Below the pieces are notes generated by a model. That model had not been told where the DNA came from, did no database searches, and saw only the letters and a list, made by a program, of their open reading frames with translations. From NCBI GenBank assembly GCA_932521035.1, contig OW051495.1:7812001-7876000 (forward strand): a DNA stretch of 64,000 nucleotides, given 5' to 3'. The DNA comes from Oscheius dolichura. Taxonomy: Eukaryota; Nematoda; Chromadorea; Rhabditida; Rhabditidae. Position numbers and translations under genes: made by a program. Numbering within the stretch: the first letter of the stretch is position 1; every line of letters starts with the position of its first letter. Positions 12,160-22,172 of this stretch are shown here, piece by piece.

Positions 12160-13963
12160 AGGGTCAGACTATAATCCCGTTTCTAGAGCACAGATCAGCA
12201 AAATTTGAAAATTTGAGGAATACTCCAAGGCTATCCACCTTCTTCCCATTTCGGAGCATTTTTAAAACCTTTTTGATGTTTGTTTTAATATTAGGCTTTC
12301 AAAATGACTACAGAAAACAATAAAATTTTGGAAAATAATAAAAAATGAAAGGAACATGGGAGATGAAGTGAAGAAGACAAGCGAGTTTCCAAGCTGAAAT
12401 TCAAATTGCGCGCCCACAATTTATAGCGCCTGATGGACAATTTCTTGGAGAAAAGAGAAGAGCAGACAAAAAGTGACTCAAATGACATCATAAAGCTCAA
12501 AACTATTGCGTAATTTCTAGCAGGCAAATTAGATTAAATATAAGATTAAAGGCTGGAATTGGAAATGAGCGGCTCCCGTCACTTTCTGGCCTCCAAGAAA
12601 AGGAAAAGGCCGAAACTGGAGAGAAGATATGCTGCTAATCTGTTGTTTTCAATATTGACAACAATATTCCCAAAGATTATGGTGAAGAGAAGATTCACGC
12701 CTGTAAATAGCGGAACTGTCTGTTTATAATAGTCCCACGGGGATTTTACAACGTCAAACGGCAAAATAAATACGATTTTTGAGGGCTTGGATAAATAAAC
12801 ATGAGGTCAGCTATGACGAGAAAGAATGATAGCTAAAAATACCGGAGATTTGAAGAAATGAAGGGATAGAAAGAGGAGAAGACGTGAAAAAGAGCTTCAG
12901 TTAGACAGCAAACCAAAAAATCTCAAATTGCTCAATGTTTCTGATTAAAATAGCAATTTCCCCGCATTATATATCAACAAAACTGAGTTCAAAACACCTT
13001 GTTTACAAGTTTTTTGCTGCACATCCAAGTGTCATGCAGCATTTATCGATTCTTCCCTCCATCAGCAGTTGTCATTCAAAAGAGTGGAATTAACCACATT
13101 TGGACAGAAATATTGTCTATTTTGTTTGATTAAAAGCGAAGAAAAGAGGAGGATTAAGTCCGAAATGGCGATGTTTGTCTAAAGAATCGTCGCCCAGGTC
13201 CTACACGGAAATAGCAGTCAAAGGAGGAGGGAGATTTGCACAGCTGATACCAAGACGGGCGGAGGGGCGAAAGGGGTCAGGGAGGGGAGGGTGGTGTTCT
13301 CTTGTGAGCCGGGGTGAGCGAACGACAGAGAGGGAGAGGACCGCTTGATATGTGGACTGGAAAAGTTTATGACCCGATGAAATCGATCTTTCCGAATCTC
13401 ATAAATGTTTAACCGAACCCGTAAGTTAGTTAATTATTCTATGGAACGTGCGAGGGGAAAAGAAAGGACGGGAGGAAATTAAAAACATGGCAGAGTTCAA
13501 GAAGATTGCTCTCGGGTCCTGAGGGGAACCACAAACCAGGGAAAAACTGGGGAAAGGGGGAAATAACTAATGGGACCTTCTATTTTAACAAATTTGCCTC
13601 TTCCCGCGTCAGAGAAATGTTCCCCCGCTGCCACACCCCAAGTGACAACTGCCACAGTTTGTGACGCACTCAGTAGGCCATTGTGAGGCTAAAATTACAT
13701 ATTTTCAGTGCTATTTTTAATGTTTTTCAGGGAAAGATGAGGAGAGGAGAAGGGCGCCTAAAATTGCGGCCGGGCCTAGTTCTTCTTCTCTTCATTAGCT
13801 AAATGGGAGGAGGGCTGGCCGGCACGCGCACGGCGAGCTGATCATGACCAAACACGTAAAAATTGGGGGAACAACATGGTGAAGAGGCTAATTGAAAGGA
13901 TCTTTTGCCTATTCGTCGGGAGAACTATTAGGAGCACGTTCAGGCGGTGGATATTGGTGCTCT

Positions 13964-14817
13964 TTAAAGGGACAGTATGACCGTTTCTGATACCGTACCC
14001 CGATTTTTCGAAACTATCATAAATTTTGTTGCAATTGGTCTTGTTTTGTAGAGCTAATTTTGCTGATCAAAATGCTCTATTTAGTTTTTGCTGAAAACGC
14101 CGTAATCGGGAGAAAAATGCAATCAAATGGGGGGCGTAAACAGCGCGCGGTCTTGTTCAAGGCAGCTCGCGTCACAGCTCGCCGCGGCTGAACAACTCCC
14201 TCCGCCGCCGTCATCGTTCCGGGACCAGCGCAATTTTTGTTCTACAACCCGAACAACTTTGTAGACGTTTAGTAGAGAGAACTGCACATTTATATAATTT
14301 TCTGTAAATTGCATTCGAAAGATCATATTTTTTTCACTCGGAAGTAATTTTTTGGGTCCATACAAATGTATCACAAAAAAGATATACATTTTTCCTGTTT
14401 TTCTATATCAAAAGCTGAACAGATTTTTCCGAAAAAATTACTTCCGTTCTTCTTTACTTCTTTAAAATTACTTATTATTTTATGTTTTTCTCTCTTGCTT
14501 TATAGTAATTTGGGGTCGATAAGACCGAATAAAACATCGAAAACACATGAAAATGTGTAGAAACGCATATATGAAAAACTGGCATGTGGTCGCTGCAGGA
14601 CCATTTTAGCCATTCTTTTTGAGGTGGCAACCTCGGCGAGCTGTGGCGTTACTTGGAGGCGCGTCGGACGAAATTTGCAATACAAAATTAAAACTTTCCA
14701 TGCATTTTTCTCGCGAATTTGACATGTTTATAATTTTTAAAATAGATAACTTTGATCAGAAAAAAATTCTGATCAAGATGAAGCCAACTTCAAAAAAACG
14801 GTCATACTGTCCCTTAA
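13964..14817. mobile_element. 854 bp non-autonomous element with TTAA ends
   Basis: The left end reads TTAAAGGGACAGTATGACC and the right end is its near-exact reverse complement (GGTCATACTGTCCCTTAA), giving about 20 bp inverted repeats and TTAA at both outer ends, the piggyBac-type target duplication. Inside, a second inverted pair around 14335-14445 (GGAAGTAATTTTTT) suggests secondary structure. I see no transposase frame. Similar TTAA palindromic elements are known from nematodes. Confidence 0.75.
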
Positions 14818-15929
14818 GGGGGGATTTTTGGGCATGGGTTGAACAGGGAAGAGAGGGAACTGCTGAAGACATTGGAAGAAGGGAACAATAAAGAGGCTTT
14901 GGGAGATTTATGAGAATCGAAATGTTGCCTTCGTATCGAAGCCGGGCTCTTACCATATCTGGTTAGGAAAGGAGTAGACTGTTTTGGAAGCCCCTTCCTG
15001 TAGTAATTCGAAAATTGGAAAGAGACTTCCGAGTGATTTAGAAGACACAAGACTGCCCCTCCTCTCTAACTGTGAGGACATTTTCAAATATGGCCGTTTT
15101 TTCTATAAGGTCATATTGGTCCTGAAGAAGCTCCAAGGCAAGTAGTGACTATACACAACTGAAGGAGTCGGCGCCGTAGAGCATCGACCCGGAACCCGAT
15201 CTCTAGTAGTTCTGACGTCATTGAGCTAGTCTGGCGGTTATTTATAGAAAGCGGGTTGAGCTACTACTATACGTCATTTGCTTCCTCGCTGCGCAAGAAA
15301 GAGTGTGTCACAGGGGGGGGACTAGCTTCAAGGGTGGGGGAAAGAGGGAAAGGGAAGGAACTACAGTAGATAAATAAATGGATTCTTATAATTTTTCAGC
15401 CGTCTAATATTGAAATCAGATAGCAGAATGTGAGAGAAATGGACACCATTTCGCCTCTTAAGAAAATGAGAACAGCTGCCGAGTGAGAGTGAGATTTACT
15501 GCCCTCCTCTAATGTGTTTTGGTGGTAAGCAGGTTCTTTCCGGCCCCTGGAGTATTGCCTCTTTCACATGGAGTTTTCCGGGTTATCCGGTTAGCTTTCC
15601 CGGAAAAAAATAAGGGAGTACTGGTTATTGTAACCTTGACGCTTTTTGAAGGACAAAATTCCCCGTTTTCAGCTCCGTTCGAAGCTTATTTGCAATCGAA
15701 ATGTAACCAGGAATTTTCTTTACAAACGTAGCTGTACTTCCTACAGTATCTTTCGAATTTCAAGAAACGGGAGACGGTCCGGTCCAATGTTTCGAGTTAG
15801 GCGAGGAGTTTCCATGATCTGTACGGGATATAATTTCACAAGAACAATGAAAGAAATGAAAAAAGAAAACACAAAACTTGTGAAGCCTGTTGGCTAGTTT
15901 ATTCCGACGAATAAATATATCTCTCCATT

Positions 15930-18035
15930 TTACTTGGGCGGACGCAGGGGGCTGTTGAAGATGCGTCCAAGCTCCTGGACGACTCCAGCCATGGTAGGGC
16001 GAATATTCTGGTCCTTGTTCCAGACTTGGGCCGCGATATATCCGGAGAAGTTGGTGTTCACTCCGCCACGGAACGGCATCCGGTAGTCTTCCACACGGAC
16101 ACTATAGGCCACTTGAGCTACCGACATATCCGGATACGGCTCCTTTCCATCGTGGAAGATTTCCCATGCCATGATTCCATAGGCCCAGACGTCCGTCTTC
16201 TGGGTGAAGAGAGCCGTGGTAAGGACCTCGGGGGCCAGCCATCTGCAAACAAAATTGGTATTTTTCTATTTGTAGAATGTTTACCTGATCGGAACACGAG
16301 AATGGGGATCCATTTGGAAGCTGGTTCCCTCGCGGGACAGTCCAAAATCAGCAATTTTGACATTGCCGCCGCCGTAGAGACAATTCCTTGCGGCAATGTC
16401 ACGATGGATGACCTAAAATGATCAGATTACCGCCTCTCTCCCGACTTACATTATTGCGATGGATGAATTCAAGTCCCCAAGCAGCTTGCAGTACCATCTC
16501 GTTGAGCTTGTCCATCGACAGGCCTTGATTCTTCTGGAGATACGAATCCAAGGCTCCGTCCGAGCAGAGCTCCATCAGCACCATCAGCGGCTCCTGGAGG
16601 GTGGCCACACCGTAGAATCTGAAAATGATAAAAATCAACAGAGTCTTGGGTCTTCACGCGACAGATTTAAAGGGGATTGCCAGGAATTCAGAAAATCACG
16701 AATTGGTCCCGTAACGAATGGACAGCGCAAGGATACAATAACTTCGGATAACCAGAGAGCCGGCTGCTCATTTTTGGCTGGATTGAGCTCGTGCCGGGCC
16801 CCCCAGGGGCATGTGACTTTGTGGAGGCCGACGGCGTACGGTAGCAGGGCTTGTAGTACCATGAACCCTAATTAAATGAACGTGTATCACAGGGCAATAG
16901 AGTGTGGATCGGTAGCAGCAAGACCTGCCGCTTTTATGGGGCTTCCATCGGGCTCTAGAACCCCAAACCCCAGGCCAGGGGGGCACGAAGAATCGTTCAC
17001 AATCCAGCAGTCGTCCATTGGTTACAGTACCCGTGAAGAGAAATTTCCTTACTTGACGATGTTCGGGTGGTCGAAACGCCTCATCAAGCGGGCCTCTGCC
17101 ATGATCTCCTTGATCTGTTCCTTGGTCAGACTCTCCAATTTGGCCAGCTTGATAGCTACGGGCACCTCGGTCACATCGGGATTCTGCTGCTGTCCTATGG
17201 CGAAGAAGTTGTTCAGCTTGTGTTCCTTGCTGTTCGCTTTGGAGGGCATCTTCAAGGTTCCGAGGGAGACCTCTCCAAAGGCTCCCTCGCCCAGCTTCTT
17301 GCCAAGCGTGATGTCCTCATGGCCGTGCTCCCAGGTCTGTCGCTTGATGGGAATGGTGATGCGGACCTTGCCGTCGTTCGTGACCGGATTGCCCTTGAGA
17401 TGGTAGTCGATCATCTCCGGAATCGATGGAAAGCCAAACTTCTCGATGACGAATCTTCCTTGAGCACTTTTGTTGATGATAAAGTGTTTGATTCCATCTT
17501 TCTCCAACACGTCCTTGTACATCGTCGACAGAATGAATGATTTTTCGCCTTTACGAGCTTCAGAGAAACGGATAAGAAATTCGCCGTTGCGACGGAGGAG
17601 GCTGTTCATGTCCTCGCGCGGCAGTAGGCCATGGTAGTATTCTTCCTTGGATAGCTCCCTAAAAAAAAGATACTGTAGATACTGTAGGTACAAAACTTTC
17701 CGCTAGTCACGGAAAATTACTGTAGCGCGGTTTGAAGCACGAGCACCTCGTAGGCAACGCTGGGCAGAGGCGCACGACTGATAAAAGATCCATTTTGGTA
17801 TCCAGAAGTGCGCGCACCCGTCGGTTATTCAAAAAGTAACGGGCGCTCTTTGTCAAGCCTCATACGGAGCACGCGCGCCCATTTCGAAGCAGCCACGTTA
17901 AACGGTGAGCGCGCTATTGACAGAAGTAGAAGCGCATCGGGTGAAGTAGCCAAACAATTGCACAGAAGTTAGAAGAAAGTAGACGAACTTCGCAATTTGG
18001 TCGCAGCTTTTTGGCGGTACGGGACCAGTAGACAT
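15930..18035 (-). CDS. Fer/Fes-type SH2-tyrosine kinase, cytoplasmic
   Basis: Well-supported exons are 17658-17053, 16618-16450, 16412-16285 and 16242-15930. An SH2 domain (EYYHGLLPRED, FLIRFSE with the phosphotyrosine-binding Arg) is followed directly by a tyrosine kinase domain: GEGAFGEV loop, VAIK lysine, HRDIAARN catalytic loop, DFG and WLAPEV. All catalytic residues are present. There is no F-BAR domain, matching the nematode expansion of short Fer-like kinases of about 380-450 residues. The first exon (18035-17989, MSTGPVPPKS...) is my best guess: it keeps the phase and makes a 420-residue protein, but its donor (GTTCGT) is weak and the intron is about 330 bp. Substrates are unknown. 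The start faces the RVxF gene across about 880 bp, a divergent arrangement. Confidence 0.9.
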
Positions 18036-18918
18036 CTTGAAAGATGGAATGATGGGATTAGACGATTTGGATCGCTTTTATACTGGTTCGGGTAGCCCGT
18101 ACAACAGGTAATTTCCGCTGTACAACGGGTAATTTCCTGGTGCAGATTCGTCGTTATACATTTTTTGACAAGTTTGGCGCATTTTTGAATGAATTCAAAG
18201 TTCAGAAGCCGGCGCGGGACTCCTGAGCATAAGCGGTTCTGTACAGGCTCAAAGATATCTCGCCCGTCTTGAGATGGGTTCTAAAATATTGCTTATTCTA
18301 CGCCTTGAACTAATTATAGCGTCGCTCAAGTTCGAAAGGCAAAGTCTTATTTACGCAGTCGCTCTCATTTTGCTCATTGTACCCCTTCGTGATCACAGGT
18401 CCACAGATCTGACGCGCAATGTTAGCAAACCGAGGGTATTTTCTGCACCGCTTACGTCAAGATTGCACCCGGTGCAGGCGAACTCCATCGCAATTGGGCG
18501 ATTAATTTGACGACTGAGTTCAGGGACTACTTGCGCGGCTCTATTGACTCTTACCGTACTCCTGTCACGGAAGCCCCGGGTATAAAGCAGGACTGTGCGG
18601 GAATCCCGTTCCCGTCCCGAAATTTCCCGATTTCGGGAACGGGATTTCCCGTTCCCGTCCCGTGCTGGAATTTGGTTTCTATTCCCGTTTCCGAACGAAC
18701 GGGAACGACCCTGCCCAATTTCTCGTTCCCGTCCCGAGATTTTTTGGGGGAGGCCGTTCCCGTCCCGTTCCCGCCCCGCCCTGGTATAAAGAGGGTAGAA
18801 TTGGAGAGATCGTCGCGGCCGGGATTCCGCTTCAAAACCCCTAAAAAACTGGAATTTTATGTGATTTTTAAACATTTTAGGATTCCTTATGCATCCTATT
18901 AACCTGTGTCTTTTTCAG
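18036..18918. promoter_or_regulatory. divergent intergenic region between kinase and RVxF gene
   Basis: Must contain the upstream sequences of both flanking genes. The right half is filled by a CCCGTTCCCGTCCCG-type array (18598-18780) flanked on both sides by GGTATAAAG, which looks like a TATA box but may be part of the repeat. Promoter function is inference from position only. Confidence 0.35.
18598..18780. repeat. degenerate CCCGTTCCCGTCCCG array with palindromic core
   Basis: About 180 bp of repeated GTTCCCGTCCCG units. They occur in both orientations, e.g. CCCGATTTCGGGAACGGG near 18625, so the array can fold back on itself. Open frames here are low-complexity and not protein-like. Short GTATAAAG sequences flank the array at about 18579 and 18784. 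Confidence 0.8.
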
Positions 18919-19980
18919 ATGAGTATATTTACGACGAATCTTCTGAATTTGGATAACGATGTCCCTGACCAGCGGATACTTCTGGAAAATGAAGCAATCT
19001 CCAATACTGCCTCACTTTTACTTCAGGGTATGTTTTCTTATACCTACACTTTCAATTCTAGTTGTTCAGCTCAAAAGGAGGATTACTGTGGGATGGATGC
19101 TCCGTCGACTCCACAGCCGGTTCTTCTGCCTCCGCCACCTTCTCCCTCATCCGTCTACCCACTGACGTCTGTATCTCCGATCCGGGAGCCTCCGCCTGCT
19201 CTACCGTTGTCTCCAGAACCTGTTTCTCTGCCATTTGTATCCGGAATACAGGAGGCATTGGCTTCTGTGTCATTTGAAAAGGAAGAACAGTCTCCTACAA
19301 CACGTTCGTTTTCTAAACTTTCGTATTGTTTAAAAATGAATTTTTAGCTGTAGCTGATGCCAGTCAAAGCGCGAAAGAAGATGCCAAATTTATAAAAACG
19401 GGGACAAGGGCGAGGAAGGCTCCGCCAGTGCTTTGGTCTCTTCGAAACAGAAGATTATGGGACGCTTTTAGTACGTTTTGCCTCATTTTTTCAGGAATAC
19501 GGTAGATCAAATAAGGAAGATCCATAAAAAGGAGCACAAAACCACAATTAGACAGCGAAAAGCAAAAAAAGTGTTCCTTTTGCTAAAATCCGATAGTTAT
19601 CCAACCTTCTGCGATCCCGTTTTTGGCTTACAAACCTCCAAATTTTACACTATTTTAACGTCCACATGAATCTTTAATCTTTATAGGATGCCGTTTGATT
19701 AAACTGGGATTTAAACCAGAAGATTGCCGTCCTCAGCCGCCGGAGCCGGCGCCGAAAACTTCGTTGGTAAATTCTACACGACTTGATTTGGAATCTGTGG
19801 AAGAGATACCAGTCAAGAAGACAAAAAGAGTGAATTTCTCTCATAATGAGCCGGAAATATTTATCTTGGATGGAAAACCGACGAAAATCGCTAAAAAGTA
19901 GGAATTCTTCTTTTCTACGGAACGATTTTAGAGAAGTAAAGAAGAAAAGCGCGCCCAGATGTTTGAAGAAATTCATTTGA
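18919..19980 (+). CDS. basic Pro-rich protein with an RVxF (PP1-docking-like) motif
   Basis: Five exons: 18919-19027, 19070-19303, 19348-19470, 19687-19897 and 19932-19980, giving 241 residues; all phases match. It starts right after a TTTTTCAG acceptor (likely trans-spliced). An acidic/hydrophobic N-terminus is followed by a proline-rich region (LLPPPPSPSS, PPPALPLSPEP), a basic segment (LWSLRNRRLWDAFRCRL) and, near residue 205, KKTKRVNFSHNEPEIF. KRVNF fits the RVxF consensus by which regulators bind protein phosphatase 1. The C-terminus is Lys-rich. I recognise no orthologue; the PP1 link is inference from the motif. The third intron (216 bp) contains a TTAGACAG motif shared with other introns in the window. 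The last 34 bp intron is short, so the C-terminus could instead end at KIAKK. Confidence 0.6.
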
Positions 19981-22172
19981 TATGAAGATATTTCAGCGAT
20001 CTTCGCTTTTTGTTATCCAAAAATTATAACATACTGTATTGTAATTAGTTTTAAATAAGTTTTGTAGCTCTTACTACTTCTTTTCGTGTTTATTTGGGTC
20101 GATTTCCCCCCTGACTACTTTCTGACCGCATTGACACGGCGCCGTCCTCACCCCGGCGTTTAAAAGTAATCCCAGCTGATTTTATGGCAAACAATGAAGG
20201 AAATACGATATTCGGGCTAATGTCAGCGGATCCCTATTGCCTTCCAGTTGTTTTTCGTCCATTTGAACTCAATAGATTTTGATTAAAATATGGGGGGTGT
20301 GTCTTTTTGTGATCTCTCTCATAAACCCGTCGTCAACATCGTTATCCACTGGTATTGGATTTTCTTTTAACTGGTCGTGTGGTCGCTGGAAATAGCCTGT
20401 TCTCACAATTGTCTCTTTTTGATCTCATATGACTTCTTTTTGAGCTTATCAAGGCGAAAAGGCATTTGAAGCGGCAAGTCCGAACCATTAAATTTCCTCT
20501 GACATCCCTATTTTTTGGAAAAGACTACAGAATAACGAACTCAAAGTGTATCCAACTAATTCCATGAACAGTTAAAAACCCACGGCTCATTTGAAATTTT
20601 CCCACAAGTCGGGGACCGTCATCCCCTCTGAATGATGCTGATCTTCAAAGTCTTCCCTATTTTCATTTTTTATGTCAGGCGCTTCTCATCTTTATTGTGG
20701 GAATCCTTCCTTGTCTGGTAACTTTTTGCCCCCGTGTTTATATTTTTCAAAATATTGAAGCTACCCCTTTTTTTCACTTTTTGAATACCCCCTAAATTTG
20801 TCAAAATATGGTTACCTCCCGACACCTGCCTCTGACGGTGAAGTGGTCAACTTCATTAGACACGGGGGCATTGTGCTCCCTCCCTTTCATGGGTACCTTC
20901 TGATGAGGCAGGTGAAAATGTCTATTCTGAGCTAATTCATTTCACAACAGATAAAGGTCAGGAATTATAAGAGATCAGTGTTCTTTCCCCGAATAATAAG
21001 AATAATACCTTCCGAACGTAGCCTGCTCTATTCAGCGTCGCTCCGGTAACCGCGTACTCCCCACTTTTTGCCCCTTTTTTTCCTTTTTTTCAGTCGGCCT
21101 CCGAGGTTAAACTTCCCTGACGTGATAATACTCCTCTCCTGCATATTGTCTGCATAATTCACTCTACTTCAGCCTATTTGCAATAATCCCTGCTCGGATT
21201 ATGTCGAACAGAACATTTTTGGTAGTCTTGTTACTGTGTTCTGCAAAAGCTAGTCTCCCCTCGTGGTGGTAGCGATCAATTTTTGTCCCCATTACTTTTC
21301 AAAATCTTCGAAATTTCAATTCTTTTGACCCGCTCCGTCTCACGTGTATGGCATGTTCCCCTCCCTTTCTCTTCCACCTACTTGACACTATAGAACCGTC
21401 ACCCCGATTATTATCTTTTACCGGTTCGGCGTTCAGATATGGTTACCTGGCAGGGCAGCCACACCATTTCTTTTCCGTTCCATATTTTTCCTTTCTAGAG
21501 CCTCAAAATCCTGGATTACTCAAAAGCTTCTCCTAACATCCAGTTTTCCGAATTTGTTCCTAACATTTTGATGCTTCACACTAAATTATCACCAGGAATA
21601 GATTTATCAGAGAAGGTCGACAAGAAATATGACCTCTGGTACCGTCTCTTCCAATAAATTTATGACTATGCCTTTGGATATCCCGGTAGCGCGCCCTCTC
21701 TGGATCATCTTGATAGGCTCCTAATGCTATTACCAGAGTTCAAGACCATTGTCTCCTTGATTTTTCTCCGTTTTGATCGGTGAACAGAAGAATTTGGTGT
21801 ACAGAAGCTTGACCACATTATGCTTCAATACATTGCCAAAGGAAACCTTCTTACCTCCCAATGAGACCTTTATTGACCGTTCCACCTCAACATTTGGAAG
21901 GAATTGAGGGTTCTTGTTTAATTTTAGAGATTTTTCGCTTCCTTTAAAGGTATTTTTTGCTCTAAAATGCTTCGAAACCATCCATAGAAGGAGAAGGCTG
22001 TGTTCTTTTTAAGTCAAAAGTCGAACAGTCAAGGTGAGACTGCTAGACTTTACACCACTTTTGACACCTATTCTCACTGACCTCCATAATCACTCCATCT
22101 TATCGACAGCCAACTTTGAGCTCTTCTATCCTGTTTCTGTTCCATTTTTATTCGATATTTCCCTTTCCAGTT
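19981..22172. other. 2.2 kb intergenic, no supported gene
   Basis: Between two plus-strand genes. CT-rich, with no splice-consistent exon chain. An 83-codon minus-strand frame at 21730-21981 (Lys/Val-rich) has no support. The final TTTCCAG just before 22173 probably serves the transporter gene. Confidence 0.45.

Larger units (their letters stand above)
11534..15929. other. 4.4 kb gene-poor stretch with two DNA elements
   Basis: Between the copine gene (-) and the kinase gene (-). It contains a 30-bp tandem duplication (11951-12010), a short TIR element (12058-12159) and an 854 bp TTAA element (13964-14817), listed separately. I find no splice-consistent gene. A 61-codon minus-strand frame at 12579-12764 is hydrophobic but isolated. 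Confidence 0.45.

Noticed and set aside
12579-12764. 61-codon hydrophobic minus-strand frame
   Set aside because: Isolated, with no acceptor or donor partners and no family match.
13964-14817. Autonomous piggyBac transposon
   Set aside because: TTAA ends fit, but at 854 bp there is no room for, and no trace of, a transposase frame.
18551-18902. Several overlapping open frames on both strands
   Set aside because: They come from the CCCGTTCCCGTCCCG array and translate to Arg/Gly/Pro/Phe low complexity.
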